Below, one piece after another: positions 17,987 to 25,966 of a stretch of 39,506 nt of DNA. The translations under genes and the position numbers were made by a program. This DNA is from Phocaeicola faecicola (lineage in GTDB: Bacteria > Bacteroidota > Bacteroidia > Bacteroidales > Bacteroidaceae). The number at the start of each line of letters is the position of its first letter. Within the stretch, counting starts at the first letter, position 1. Where the stretch lies: NCBI RefSeq assembly GCF_013618865.1, contig NZ_JABSOE010000042.1, forward strand, positions 1 through 39,506, written 5' to 3'. The notes under the pieces were generated by a model. It worked only from the letters and a program-made list of their open reading frames with translations. It did not search any database and had not been told where the DNA came from.

Positions 17987-18964
17987 ATGACGATGTTGGA
18001 AAGTATCGAATATCTGTTCCAGAAAGGAATTGTTGATCCGGTCATGTACCTGTTTGATCCGGGGAGACGGATTGCATGGATTTATCTGCTCGTGGCCGGG
18101 ATACTGGCTTGTGGGTGGTACATGATTTTTCTGAGACTCTCGCTGAAGGACAGTCTGAAGGAGATACTGAGGAAGGAATACTGGTGGAGCCGTTCGGCAA
18201 AGACGGACTACTGGCTGTTTCTGATCTGTGGTGTCTGCAAGGCGGTCTTTGTCCTCCCGTATCTGGTGACCGGGAACATGCTGGCGTATTGGCTGAGCAT
18301 GAAACTGACCGAGTGGACGGGCCCGTCTGCCTTGAGGATACCGGCCTATGCAGCCATATACCTCTATCCGCTGGTCTTGTTTCTGGTAAAGGACTTTTTT
18401 ATTTACGTGACGCACTATCTGCTGCACCGCAACAGGTATTTGTGGGAGTTTCACAAGGTACACCATTCGGCAGATACGATGAATCCGTTCACGCTGTACC
18501 GGATGCACCCGGTGGAAATGGTGCTGCAGAATCTTCAGGGATTGCTTGCCTTTGCCCTGGTGACGGGAGGGTTCTATTATTTCAATCACACTGTGCTGTT
18601 TCAGGCAACCATCCTGGGGGTGAACGCCTTCAGTTTTGTGTTTTTTATGGCAGGGGCCAACCTGCGGCACTCTCACGTTCCGCTCCGGTATCCCAAATGC
18701 CTGGAACGCATTTTCATGAGTCCCTATCAGCATCAGATGCATCACGACCGGAAAGGGAAGTTCTGTCACAGCAACTACGGTTCCCGGCTTGCGCTCTGGG
18801 ATTATCTCTTCGGAACGCTGCATACCTCCGATGAACTGCCTTTGGAGAAGCGCCGTTTCGGCTTGCCGGAAAAGGCATTGCACCGCCCCAATCATTTGTG
18901 GGGCAACCTGGTCTCGCCTTTTGTGGGTTGCCTGCGCCAGTTGAAAAGGCAGTTCTCCCTCTGA
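17987..18964 (+). CDS. Sterol desaturase/fatty acid hydroxylase family membrane protein
   Basis: This 325-residue integral membrane di-iron oxygenase has all three histidine boxes of the superfamily: HYLLH (143-147), HKVHH (156-160) and HQMHH (249-253), with further histidines at 174, 228 and 230. Hydrophobic segments lie near 30-50, 75-95, 120-140 and 185-225. Family members hydroxylate or desaturate lipids or small hydrophobic substrates using O2 and an electron donor. It starts 5 nt after the FecA-like receptor gene and is the last gene before a strong terminator, so it belongs to the uptake operon. This is unusual company for such an enzyme; it may modify the imported compound or a membrane lipid, but the substrate is unknown. 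Confidence 0.88.
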   Translation: MTMLESIEYLFQKGIVDPVMYLFDPGRRIAWIYLLVAGILACGWYMIFLRLSLKDSLKEILRKEYWWSRSAKTDYWLFLICGVCKAVFVLPYLVTGNMLAYWLSMKLTEWTGPSALRIPAYAAIYLYPLVLFLVKDFFIYVTHYLLHRNRYLWEFHKVHHSADTMNPFTLYRMHPVEMVLQNLQGLLAFALVTGGFYYFNHTVLFQATILGVNAFSFVFFMAGANLRHSHVPLRYPKCLERIFMSPYQHQMHHDRKGKFCHSNYGSRLALWDYLFGTLHTSDELPLEKRRFGLPEKALHRPNHLWGNLVSPFVGCLRQLKRQFSL

Positions 18965-18987
18965 AGTCAGAAAAACTCTTTTTTCAC

Positions 18988-19036
18988 CCCTGAACGTGTT
19001 ACGGTATGCAACTGCCGTATGCGTTCAGGGATATTT
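18988..19036 (+). terminator. Strong terminator closing the nine-gene operon
   Basis: CCCTGAACG (18988-18996) pairs perfectly with CGTTCAGGG (19022-19030), and an inner stem TACGG/CCGTA (19000-19004 with 19015-19019) strengthens it. ATATTTTTA follows. It lies between convergent genes; on the minus strand the stem is not directly followed by a T run, so it serves mainly the plus strand. Confidence 0.8.
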
Positions 19037-19489
19037 TTATGGACGGTATTTCTCTACAACATACAGAGTGACTCCCGGAAACGAGCCGGCTGTCTTTTCG
19101 ATGACTTCCTTCACGTCCTTCCATTCCAGTTTTCCGAGTCCTGCACCGATGGCGGGCAGGCCTATTTTCTGCACTCCTGTACGGGAAGCCATTTCCAGCA
19201 TCCGTGACAAGGCTTTTTCGATGAATTCCAGTCTGGCTCCCTGCCGCCAGGTCAGTTCCGTTGCCAGGTTATAGACCCATCCCTTGCCGTAGGAATAGGC
19301 AAAGACCTCTCCCGGAGTGAACTTTCCCTGCTGGCACAAGTCGCGGTACTGATGATACATTTCCGGAAATTTCTCCTTGAACTGTAAGGCAATGCCTTTT
19401 CCCATGGCTCCCTCGCAGTTACATCCGTGTGCATAACTGCTGACATGCTCCAGTGTAAACAAGTTTCCTTCGCTGATATAAACGGTCAT
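19037..19489 (-). CDS. Macro-domain protein (ADP-ribose binding/hydrolase)
   Basis: A single-domain 150-residue protein. AHGCNCEGAMGKGIALQFKE (residues 20-39) and LPAIGAGLGKLEW form the ADP-ribose pocket of TARG1/DarG-like macro domains. Such proteins bind ADP-ribose and often remove ADP-ribose from proteins or nucleic acids, or deacetylate O-acetyl-ADP-ribose. DarG-type macro domains act as antitoxins to DarT, but no DarT-like gene adjoins here, so a stand-alone housekeeping or stress role is more likely. It lies 44 nt downstream of the PagL-like gene on the same strand and may share its transcript. Confidence 0.85.
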   Translation of the reverse strand: MTVYISEGNLFTLEHVSSYAHGCNCEGAMGKGIALQFKEKFPEMYHQYRDLCQQGKFTPGEVFAYSYGKGWVYNLATELTWRQGARLEFIEKALSRMLEMASRTGVQKIGLPAIGAGLGKLEWKDVKEVIEKTAGSFPGVTLYVVEKYRP

Positions 19490-19533
19490 AATTGTATGTA
19501 TATGATGGAAATGAATAATATTTTTCAGTCTTC

Positions 19534-20760
19534 TTATCTTCGCTTCTCATTGAACCGGAAACCGATGCCGAGCATCAGGTTGTTCGGGTCCTTGAAACGG
19601 TATAGCTGATACCCCGTATGCAGGAAGAAGCGTTTGGAAAGGTTTGTCTTCAGGACAAAGACCTGATAAAAAGAACGGGTATCTTTGCCGTGGTAGATAA
19701 AGTTCTTTCCGATACCTAAGTTGATGGAGAAGATAGGCATGACAATTTCGGTACGCAGCGACAAGCCCACCGAGAACTGATCCTTGAACGGAGGTCTGTA
19801 AAATTTCAGTTCGTCCGACTGTGAAGGTATCTCCTCATTGGCAATGTGTTCAAGGATGTTGGCACTTTCGTCGTACTGAGCATCCAGTGAGAGACCCGCC
19901 CGGAAATACTTGTTGAAGTTATACAGCGGATTGAAGTTCATTCCTCCGATGGCAAAAATACCCGGCACCAGCATGCCCCTGTGAGCTTCGGGGAAGATAC
20001 CCTTTTTCCGTGTGGCCCCGTAGAAAATCAGGTCGTAATTGATGTAGGGCTTGAACGGATGCCGGTGTCTGTAGCCTGCCCCTCCTTTTCCGGGAGTGAG
20101 GTGCTGTTCCTCCTGTCCAAAAGTCCGGATGAATCCGATGGACGCCTCGACGGTATTGACCCCTGCATTGGGATAGTTGCTGTTGCCGTTGGAATAATGC
20201 GACACGCCGACCCCCGCCCGCAGGTAAGAATGAGCCGCCAGTTGCCAGTTCAGCAAGAACTCCAGGTGGATATAGGCATTAATGGGAGAGCCCACCACGA
20301 TGTTGTACGGGTTGGTCGTCTCGTTGTATTCCTTCCATCCGAAAGACGCACCGAAATTCCATTCGTAATCCAGGGACAGGCGGGGAGCCAGTCTGGCAAT
20401 CTGGGAACTCTGAAAGACATATACCGACAAGGGATTTCCCAGTTCCTGACGATTGTGGAAGGTGTTATACCCGATACCGATTCCCTGAATGGCATAGGGA
20501 TACCGTTTGCCGAAATACGTCTCGGGCGTAAACCGGAAACCGTATTTCAGGTGGCCGGAGAGCATCTGGCGGATGGGCTGCTGCGAGGCGTTTTCACCTT
20601 TGAAAAAAGCATGGGTCTGAAAAACGTTCCCCGGTCTGAAGTCGGCTTCCAGCAGGTGCACGACTTTCCGGGTCCGGTCCTTGTGGTCAGCGGCATGGAG
20701 GCCGAAGGTGTTTCCCATGGATAGCAGGCTGGTCAATATGGCGAGTGCGAATCTGTTCAT
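19534..20760 (-). CDS. PagL-like lipid A 3-O-deacylase (acyloxyacyl hydrolase family)
   Basis: ATG 20760 starts MNRFALAILTSLLSMG, a signal peptide; a longer frame up to 20922 adds 54 unlikely residues. The 408-residue protein reads as an outer-membrane beta-barrel with many alternating aromatic strands. The PagL signature is visible as GVSHYSNGNSNYPNAGVN (about residues 185-202), with His188 and Ser190 as the predicted catalytic pair. PagL removes a fatty acid from lipid A at the outer membrane and so modulates LPS. The C-terminal part (residues about 215-408) is longer than in classical PagL (about 150-190 residues), as in other Bacteroidetes members. A poor -7-like box (TTACTTTG, minus strand, about 20822-20829) lies upstream. 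Confidence 0.75.
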   Translation of the reverse strand: MNRFALAILTSLLSMGNTFGLHAADHKDRTRKVVHLLEADFRPGNVFQTHAFFKGENASQQPIRQMLSGHLKYGFRFTPETYFGKRYPYAIQGIGIGYNTFHNRQELGNPLSVYVFQSSQIARLAPRLSLDYEWNFGASFGWKEYNETTNPYNIVVGSPINAYIHLEFLLNWQLAAHSYLRAGVGVSHYSNGNSNYPNAGVNTVEASIGFIRTFGQEEQHLTPGKGGAGYRHRHPFKPYINYDLIFYGATRKKGIFPEAHRGMLVPGIFAIGGMNFNPLYNFNKYFRAGLSLDAQYDESANILEHIANEEIPSQSDELKFYRPPFKDQFSVGLSLRTEIVMPIFSINLGIGKNFIYHGKDTRSFYQVFVLKTNLSKRFFLHTGYQLYRFKDPNNLMLGIGFRFNEKRR

Positions 20761-21094
20761 AGTCTGTCTGTATGCAATACATGCTCTGCCTGTCTGATAA
20801 GGTTTTCTGATGATTGCCTCGCAAAGTAAAAAAATCTTTTTAAAACTTCCGTATAAAATCCGTGATTCTTTGTCCGGCAGGTACATTCTTCTTCCTGCAG
20901 ATGGAATAACCTGTCGCATCATTGACTATATTTGTATCCGGGGATATTGATGGAAAACCTTATTGAAAACCTTAACTGAATCAGATGCCATGAGCCGATT
21001 TTTATATTTAACACAGAGGGTTTCGGTGGTAATATGGATTTCTGTGATAATTTTAATATATTTGTGTATTAAAATAAACTTATTGATGAATGAT
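20761..21094. other. Divergent intergenic region
   Basis: This region separates the PagL-like gene (minus) from the CBM9-like gene (plus). It is AT-rich on the right side and has two TATATTTG boxes on the plus strand (20927-20934 and 21057-21064). It also has a 10-base direct repeat GAAAACCTTA at 20953-20962 and 20965-20974. No gene is evident; the open frame from 20963 is discussed under the CBM9 gene. Confidence 0.5.
21057..21064 (+). promoter_or_regulatory. -7 box (TATATTTG) for the CBM9-like gene
   Basis: TATATTTG matches TAnnTTTG and would start a transcript near 21070, just ahead of ATG 21086/21095. No clear -33 element is present. This placement is one reason for choosing the short start of the gene. 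Confidence 0.5.
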
Positions 21095-21751
21095 ATGAAA
21101 GAATTGTCTATTGCCAAAGTAAATTTCCCGGAGATAACATCTGCAGAGCTGGTTCCCGGAATCCTGGACCAATGTCACATTCCTTTTCAGGAGATAGCGT
21201 GTGTAAACTGGAAAGATTATCCGTATCAGCCGGCTGTGCGCTTTCGTGCGGCTCATACCGGTGATGCGATTCTGCTGAACTATAGAATTACGGAAAAGAG
21301 TGTACGCGCTGTTGCCTCGGAAGATAACGGCAGTGTGTGGGAGGACGCTTGTGCCGAATTCTTTATCCAGTTGCCGGGTGATAAGAAAGAGAATTATTAT
21401 AATTTCGAATGCAATTGTGCCGGAAAACTGCTGATCGGTTACGGCAAGCAGGGCGACCGTACGCATGCCGGCAGTGAACCGCTTGCGGGGGTAAAGAGAT
21501 GGAGCTCGCTGGGCAACCAGCCGTTCGAGGAACGGATGGGCGAGTGCAGTTGGGAACTGGCGCTGGTTATTCCGGCTTCTTCGTTCTTCGCACATCAGCT
21601 GAAGGACTTCAGCCACATGGAAGCTACCGGCAACTTCTACAAGTGCGGTGACAAACTGGAGACTCCTCATTTCCTCTCCTGGGCACCGATTGACCTGCCT
21701 GCACCTTGTTTCCACTGTCCGGATTTCTTTGGAAAACTGCATTTTGAATAA
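21095..21751 (+). CDS. Carbohydrate-binding family 9-like protein
   Basis: The 218-residue product, starting MKELSIAKVNF, resembles single-domain CBM9-like proteins of Bacteroidales: YPYQPAVRFRAAHTGDAILLNYRITE, then SVWEDACAEFFIQL and YYNFECNCAGKLLIGYG, with the C-terminal FLSWAPIDLPAPCFHCPDFFGKLHFE. Homologues lack signal peptides, and their ligand is not established. ATG 21086 would add three residues. A longer frame from 20963 adds 44 residues with a hydrophobic stretch, but it lies upstream of the TATATTTG box and reads like chance translation of AT-rich DNA. A terminator follows 12 nt after the stop, so it is a single-gene unit. Confidence 0.8.
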   Translation: MKELSIAKVNFPEITSAELVPGILDQCHIPFQEIACVNWKDYPYQPAVRFRAAHTGDAILLNYRITEKSVRAVASEDNGSVWEDACAEFFIQLPGDKKENYYNFECNCAGKLLIGYGKQGDRTHAGSEPLAGVKRWSSLGNQPFEERMGECSWELALVIPASSFFAHQLKDFSHMEATGNFYKCGDKLETPHFLSWAPIDLPAPCFHCPDFFGKLHFE

Positions 21752-21762
21752 TCTTGTCAGTA

Positions 21763-21801
21763 AGACCTGTTCGGTGGATACTCGGTCCGGACAGGTCTTT
21801 T
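21763..21801 (+). terminator. Terminator after the CBM9-like gene
   Basis: AGACCTGT (21763-21770) pairs perfectly with ACAGGTCT (21791-21798), followed by TTT (21799-21801). Confidence 0.75.
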
Positions 21802-21872
21802 GTGTATGAATACGGTATATGGGTGGATTAATGAAACTGAAGCATATAAGACTGAAATAATAGACTGAAAAC

Positions 21873-22637
21873 ATGAAAGGTAAAATTGTATTGATTACGG
21901 GGGCGACCAGCGGTATCGGGGAAGCTTGTGCCCGGAAATTCGCTGCCATGGGGGCCAGCGTGATTCTTAACGGAAGAAACGTGGAAAAACTGAATGCGCT
22001 CAGAGACGAACTGACGGCTTCGGGAACAGAGGTGCTTACGCTGCCCTTCGACGTAAGAGACCGTGCTGCCATGCGGCATGCGGTGGATTCCCTGCAGGGA
22101 AAATGGAGCGAAGTGGATATTCTGATCAACAATGCGGGACTGGTCATCGGGGTGGACAAGGAGTTTGAAGGCAATCTGGATGAATGGGATATCGTATTGG
22201 ATACCAATATCAAGGCCCTTCTTTCCATGACACGCATGATTGTGCCGGGAATGGTGGCACGCGGAAGAGGACACATCATCAACATCGGCTCTATTGCCGG
22301 GGATGCCGCCTATCCGGGAGGAAGCGTGTATTGTGCGACCAAGGCGGCGGTGAAGGCGTTGTCCGACGGATTGCGCATTGACCTGGTGGATACTCCGCTC
22401 AGGGTTACCAACATCAAGCCGGGTATGGTAGAGACCAACTTTACGGTGACCCGTTACCGGGGAGACAAGAAGCGGGCAGACGATTTCTATAAGGGTATTC
22501 GTCCTTTGGTGGGCGAAGACATTGCAGAGGTGGTCTATTATGCTGCTTCCGTACCTCCTCACATACAGATAGCCGAGGTCCTGGTGATGCCGACGCATCA
22601 GGCTACCGGAACCATCAGTTACCGGGAAAAGGAATAA
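21873..22637 (+). CDS. SDR family NAD(P)-dependent oxidoreductase, YdfG-like
   Basis: This is a classical short-chain dehydrogenase of 254 residues. It has the cofactor motif TGATSGIG (9-16), NGRN after the second strand (suggesting NADP(H)), NNAG near 89-92, and a catalytic Ser in INIGSIAG with YCATK further on. The C-terminal region (MVETNFTVTRYRGD, then ADDFYKGIRPLVGEDIAEVVYY) matches the YdfG group, which oxidises serine and 3-hydroxy acids or reduces malonic semialdehyde. The gene has its own terminator and faces the AraC regulator gene. No canonical promoter box was found upstream. Confidence 0.88.
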   Translation: MKGKIVLITGATSGIGEACARKFAAMGASVILNGRNVEKLNALRDELTASGTEVLTLPFDVRDRAAMRHAVDSLQGKWSEVDILINNAGLVIGVDKEFEGNLDEWDIVLDTNIKALLSMTRMIVPGMVARGRGHIINIGSIAGDAAYPGGSVYCATKAAVKALSDGLRIDLVDTPLRVTNIKPGMVETNFTVTRYRGDKKRADDFYKGIRPLVGEDIAEVVYYAASVPPHIQIAEVLVMPTHQATGTISYREKE

Positions 22638-22661
22638 GGACCGAGGACAAAAGCATTACGG

Positions 22662-22701
22662 AAAACCGGACGGTTGCCACGGAGACAGCGTCCGGTTTTT
22701 T
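22662..22701 (+). terminator. Terminator between SDR and AraC genes
   Basis: AAAACCGGACG (22662-22672) pairs perfectly with CGTCCGGTTTT (22689-22699), with more Ts to 22701. The A run on the other side lets it work partly for the convergent AraC gene as well. Confidence 0.85.
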
Positions 22702-22758
22702 GTCTGTATTTTTTGCTTATGATCTTTTGTTCGTGATTTTGGTTTCCGGTGGCTTTAT

Positions 22759-23670
22759 TTACAGGTGGGCTGTAGCAGACCGGGTCCTGAATTCGTTGGG
22801 AGTACATCCCACAATCCGCTTGAACATCCGGCTCATGTGCTGCGGATACTGGAAGCCCAGGCTGTATGCAATCTCGCTCATCGATTTGGAGGAAGAAAGC
22901 AGTTCCTCCTTCGCTCTTTCAATCAGTTTTCCCTGAATGTGCTCCGTGACCGTCTGACCGGTCTGCTTGCTGATCATGTCGCCGAAATAGTTCGGGGAAA
23001 GGAAGACCTTCTCTGCAAAATACCTTACAGACGGCAGGCCGATTTCCTGCGGAGCCTCGCTGTCGAAGTATTCGTCGAGCAGTCGCTCGAAGCGTGAGAT
23101 GATGTCCTTGTTCGAGGCCTCACGGGTAGTGAACTGCCGTTCGTAGAAACGCATGCAGTAGTCGAGCAGCAAACCGATATTGGCCGTAATCAGCCGGCGG
23201 CTGTGCTTGTCGATGGCATGCTCCACCTCCATCGTAATCTTGCGGAAGCAGTCCATGATAATCCCGCGCTCTTCCTCGGAGATGTGCAATGCCTCGCGGG
23301 TCTCATAAGAGAAAAACGAATACTTCTTTATCTCCTGACCGAGTGGAGTGCCGTGAATGAAATCCGGATGAAACAGTATCCCGTGTGCCGAAGGACGGAC
23401 ATCCGCCTGCATCTCTGTTTCCGCCACCTGACCGGGAGCAAAGCAGACGATGGTTCCTTCCTGGTAATCGTACGGCTGGCGGCCGTACGTGATGTCTCCG
23501 CATCGGGTATCTTTCAGAAAGAGGGCATATACTCCGTAATTGATCTTGAAGTGCGTGGGCCATCGGGTAGCTTTCGACAGGTCGACGACTGCCACCATCG
23601 GGTGCAAGGTCTCGAGTCCGAACAATTTGTTGTATTTGTCGACATGATCCAGTTTGATTATTTCTACCAT
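22759..23670 (-). CDS. AraC family transcriptional regulator (1)
   Basis: Start ATG 23670 (MVEIIKLDHVDKYNKLF) gives 303 residues; a longer frame to 23718 has an unlikely lead. The N-terminal half is a cupin-like sensing domain (TRWPTHFKINYGVYALFLKD, QEGTIVCFAPGQ). The C-terminal hundred residues hold two helix-turn-helix units: VRYFAEKVFLSPNYFGDMISKQTG and MSEIAYSLGFQYPQHMSRMFKRIVG, ending CTPNEFR. It is transcribed away from the CMD-cupin gene, whose promoter carries a motif shared with a second AraC gene's operon. The regulator therefore probably activates the divergent gene, and the effector is unknown. Confidence 0.9.
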   Translation of the reverse strand: MVEIIKLDHVDKYNKLFGLETLHPMVAVVDLSKATRWPTHFKINYGVYALFLKDTRCGDITYGRQPYDYQEGTIVCFAPGQVAETEMQADVRPSAHGILFHPDFIHGTPLGQEIKKYSFFSYETREALHISEEERGIIMDCFRKITMEVEHAIDKHSRRLITANIGLLLDYCMRFYERQFTTREASNKDIISRFERLLDEYFDSEAPQEIGLPSVRYFAEKVFLSPNYFGDMISKQTGQTVTEHIQGKLIERAKEELLSSSKSMSEIAYSLGFQYPQHMSRMFKRIVGCTPNEFRTRSATAHL

Positions 23671-23693
23671 CGCTATATTCCGTTTGTTTATCA

Positions 23694-23756
23694 CAAATGT
23701 AATGTAAAAGATGCACATAACGTACCCCTTGGGAGGAAAAACGAGGATTGGGGTAC
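23694..23756 (-). promoter_or_regulatory. AraC gene promoter box and nearby inverted repeat
   Basis: On the minus strand TACATTTG (23701-23694) matches the -7 box for the AraC gene. Upstream lies a perfect 7-base inverted repeat, GTACCCC (23722-23728) and GGGGTAC (23750-23756), with half-sites 28 bp apart. It may be an autoregulatory site. Confidence 0.45.
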
Positions 23757-23823
23757 AAATATCCGTAAATCGGGGCAGACTTCCTCAGTGGGCCGGAAAG
23801 GCCCCCCTGAAAATCCGTTATTC

Positions 23824-23880
23824 GGGTAAAAACATCTGAGATTTGTATACAATGTAATCGTATGGAATGGGATATTTTTG
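23824..23880 (+). promoter_or_regulatory. CMD-cupin promoter with AraC-type operator
   Basis: A 27-nt element at 23824-23850 (starting GGGTA, ending ATTTGTATAC) is followed after exactly 22 nt by TATTTTTG at 23873-23880. The same arrangement occurs upstream of the flavodoxin gene (26926-26982), with 21 of 27 operator positions identical. No proper -33 element is present, which fits an activator-dependent promoter. Confidence 0.6.
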
Positions 23881-23926
23881 CAGTAGGTTAAAAAGGAAAG
23901 TATTTGAATCGATAAATTGTAACATT

Positions 23927-24748
23927 ATGAAACTTAAATGGATGCTTACGTTTGCGGTATTGGCGCTGAATGCCTCTTTGCTTACCGCACAGGAGAAAGT
24001 CAAACAGACGGCGGGACGTGACCAGCTTGGAACCTTCGCCCCTCAGTTTGCCGCACTGAACGATGATGTGCTTTTCGGCGAGGTCTGGAGTCGGACGGAC
24101 AAGCTGGGACTGCGCGACCGCAGTCTGGTGACCATTACCTCCCTGATCAGTCAGGGAATTACCGACTCGTCCCTGATTTACCACCTTCAGTCGGCCCGGC
24201 AGAACGGCATTACCCGTACCGAGATTTCCGAGATCCTCACACACATTGCCTTTTATGCCGGATGGCCGAAGGCATGGGCCGCCTTCCGCCTGGCGAAGGA
24301 TGTCTGGTCGGAAGATACAGCCGGTGAAGATGCCAAGGCAGCCTTCCAGCGCAGCATGATTTTCCCGATAGGCGAGCCCAATACGGCTTATGCCGCTTAT
24401 TTTACGGGCAACAGTTACCTGGCTCCGATATCCAAAGAACAGGTGGCCGTTTCCAATGTCACCTTCGAACCGGGATGCCGCAATCACTGGCATATCCACC
24501 GGGCCAGAAAGGGAGGCGGTCAGATGCTTATCGGTGTGGCCGGACAAGGATGGTACCAGGAAGAAGGCAAGCCGGCCGTGAAGATCCTGCCGGGTACCGT
24601 CATCCACATCCCTGCGAATGTAAAGCATTGGCACGGGGCTGCGGCCGACAGCTGGTTTGCACATCTGGCCTTTGAGATAGCGGGAGAAGGCACCTCCAAT
24701 GAATGGCTGGAGCCGGTAACCGATGAAATATACAGTCACCTGAAATAA
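23927..24748 (+). CDS. Carboxymuconolactone decarboxylase-cupin fusion, exported
   Basis: ATG 23927 gives MKLKWMLTFAVLALNASLLTAQ, a signal peptide; the frame from 23867 begins inside the promoter. The 273-residue protein has a carboxymuconolactone decarboxylase domain (about 45-135; RSLVTITSLISQGITDSS, LTHIAFYAGWPKAWAAF) followed by a cupin (about 175-255) with HWHIH and KHWHG metal ligands. The CMD domain has no CxxC, so it is not an AhpD-type peroxidase. Such fusions are common in Bacteroides next to AraC genes, SDRs and flavodoxins. They are thought to act on quinone-like or aromatic compounds, but the reaction is not established. The next gene starts 7 nt downstream. Confidence 0.88.
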   Translation: MKLKWMLTFAVLALNASLLTAQEKVKQTAGRDQLGTFAPQFAALNDDVLFGEVWSRTDKLGLRDRSLVTITSLISQGITDSSLIYHLQSARQNGITRTEISEILTHIAFYAGWPKAWAAFRLAKDVWSEDTAGEDAKAAFQRSMIFPIGEPNTAYAAYFTGNSYLAPISKEQVAVSNVTFEPGCRNHWHIHRARKGGGQMLIGVAGQGWYQEEGKPAVKILPGTVIHIPANVKHWHGAAADSWFAHLAFEIAGEGTSNEWLEPVTDEIYSHLK

Positions 24749-24755
24749 TAAACGC

Positions 24756-25280
24756 ATGATGATGGCACGGTTGTTTTTAATTTCACTGACGCTGGTGGCA
24801 GCATTGGTCACAGCGTGCGGAAAGAACGATGCGCCGGAACTGCCCGGCAATCCCCAGTCACCGGGAATCACTACTGGAGAAGGAGACAATAACGATCAAA
24901 ACGAAGACAATATGGAAAATCAAGTAATCAGACTGACCGTCAACGGTCGCTCGTTTACTGCCACGTTGGCAAAGAACTCATCGGCAGAAGCCTTGAGAGA
25001 CCGGCTGAAGCAGGGAAATGTCAGTGTCCGTATGAGCGACTACGGCAACATGGAGAAAGTAGGTTCCTTGGGCTTTTCACTGCCGAGGAACGATGCACAG
25101 ACCACCACAGGTCCGGGCGACCTGATATTGTATCAGGGAAACTCGTTCGTCATTTATTATGACACCAATTCCTGGAGCTTTACCCGGTTGGGCAAGGTAG
25201 ACGGCGTATCTACCCGAAGCAAAATGCTCGAATTCCTGGGAGGTCCGGGTGAAGTCACCGTTACCCTTTCGCTGGAATAA
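24756..25280 (+). CDS. Cyclophilin-like fold lipoprotein
   Basis: The 174-residue lipoprotein has lipobox LVTAC (Cys21) and a low-complexity acidic linker (about 25-52). Its C-terminal domain matches the bacterial cyclophilin-like fold family: RLTVNGRSFTATLAKNSSAE, LKQGNVSVRMSDYGNMEKVG, GPGDLILYQGNSFVIYYDTN and WSFTRLGKV. These proteins share the cyclophilin barrel but not its known isomerase activity, and they are often encoded with flavodoxins and aldo-keto or short-chain reductases. It is 7 nt from the CMD-cupin gene and is probably co-transcribed and induced with it. Confidence 0.8.
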   Translation: MMMARLFLISLTLVAALVTACGKNDAPELPGNPQSPGITTGEGDNNDQNEDNMENQVIRLTVNGRSFTATLAKNSSAEALRDRLKQGNVSVRMSDYGNMEKVGSLGFSLPRNDAQTTTGPGDLILYQGNSFVIYYDTNSWSFTRLGKVDGVSTRSKMLEFLGGPGEVTVTLSLE

Positions 25281-25300
25281 GGTGGAGGTGCAGCATGAAA

Positions 25301-25358
25301 ACAGAGGTTCCCGGTTCCGGCCTGCATGAAAAAACAGGCTGGAGCCGGGAACCTCTGT
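25301..25358 (+). terminator. Very long hairpin between convergent genes
   Basis: Bases 25301-25324 pair with 25335-25358 as an unbroken 24-bp stem (two G-U pairs) over a 10-nt loop, 20 nt after the lipoprotein stop. No T run follows, so it may be a transcript-end stabiliser or an unusual terminator rather than a simple intrinsic terminator. The wobble pairs favour the plus-strand RNA. The convergent ECF gene ends at 25380. Confidence 0.6.
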
Positions 25359-25379
25359 CATCGGCAGTGCCGGTTGTCC

Positions 25380-25889
25380 TTACCGGCGGATCAGATACCG
25401 GATAATGAAGTATCCTCCGAATACCTGAAGCAGCATACCCGGAATACCGATGCGGAAATCTTGTGCCGCCAGGTAGAAATCCCCTGTGAAAAGCCATTCT
25501 CCCAGTGTGCCGAGTACCTGATAGCTCAATACCACAGCCGCTGCCATGCCGATGGATATTCTCTGGAATCTGTGTGCCATGTATCCGGCCGCTCCGGCAA
25601 GCAGTACCGACTTCAGCAGGATGGAAGGAAGGACAGCCGGGGCAGGCATTCCGAAGAAAAGGGAATTGAGGCATGGAGAGGCAAGGGCAGTAAGCAGACC
25701 TACCCGCCAGCCGTATTTATAGGCACCTACCAGTGTGAACAGGTAGATAGGCAGCCAGGTAGGGCCTCCCATCTTCACCGTGTGGCAGAGTTGAGGAAAA
25801 ATGATATTTCCCGCAATGAACAGTACAGCCATCAGATAAGTCTGTACCTCGCGGTATTCAAGTGAATAAAGTTTGACAGTTGCTTTCAT
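25380..25889 (-). CDS. ECF transporter S component-like membrane protein
   Basis: This 169-residue protein has five or six hydrophobic segments. Features of ECF-type substrate-binding subunits are visible: GPTWLPIYLFTLVGAYKYGWRVGLLTALASPCLNSLFFGMPAP, then AVLPSILLKSVLLAGAAGYMAHRF. S components bind a vitamin or metabolite and dock onto a shared ATPase/EcfT module, which is not encoded here. It follows the DUF1893 gene by 77 nt on the same strand and they are probably one transcript. The ligand cannot be predicted. Confidence 0.7.
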   Translation of the reverse strand: MKATVKLYSLEYREVQTYLMAVLFIAGNIIFPQLCHTVKMGGPTWLPIYLFTLVGAYKYGWRVGLLTALASPCLNSLFFGMPAPAVLPSILLKSVLLAGAAGYMAHRFQRISIGMAAAVVLSYQVLGTLGEWLFTGDFYLAAQDFRIGIPGMLLQVFGGYFIIRYLIRR

Positions 25890-25966
25890 AGACAGTTATT
25901 TTAAATTTCAATTTATCCGTTTGTCGGGCCACAGCCCATATCCGCAGCAGCAAATGCCCGGCCTGT

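Noticed and set aside
19037..19489. DarTG toxin-antitoxin system
   Set aside because: The macro domain resembles DarG, but no DarT-like ADP-ribosyltransferase lies beside it and the C-terminal DarG extension is missing.
20963..21094. 44-residue N-terminal extension with a hydrophobic stretch on the CBM9-like protein
   Set aside because: It begins upstream of the TATATTTG promoter box, and the hydrophobic residues are typical of translating AT-rich intergenic DNA.
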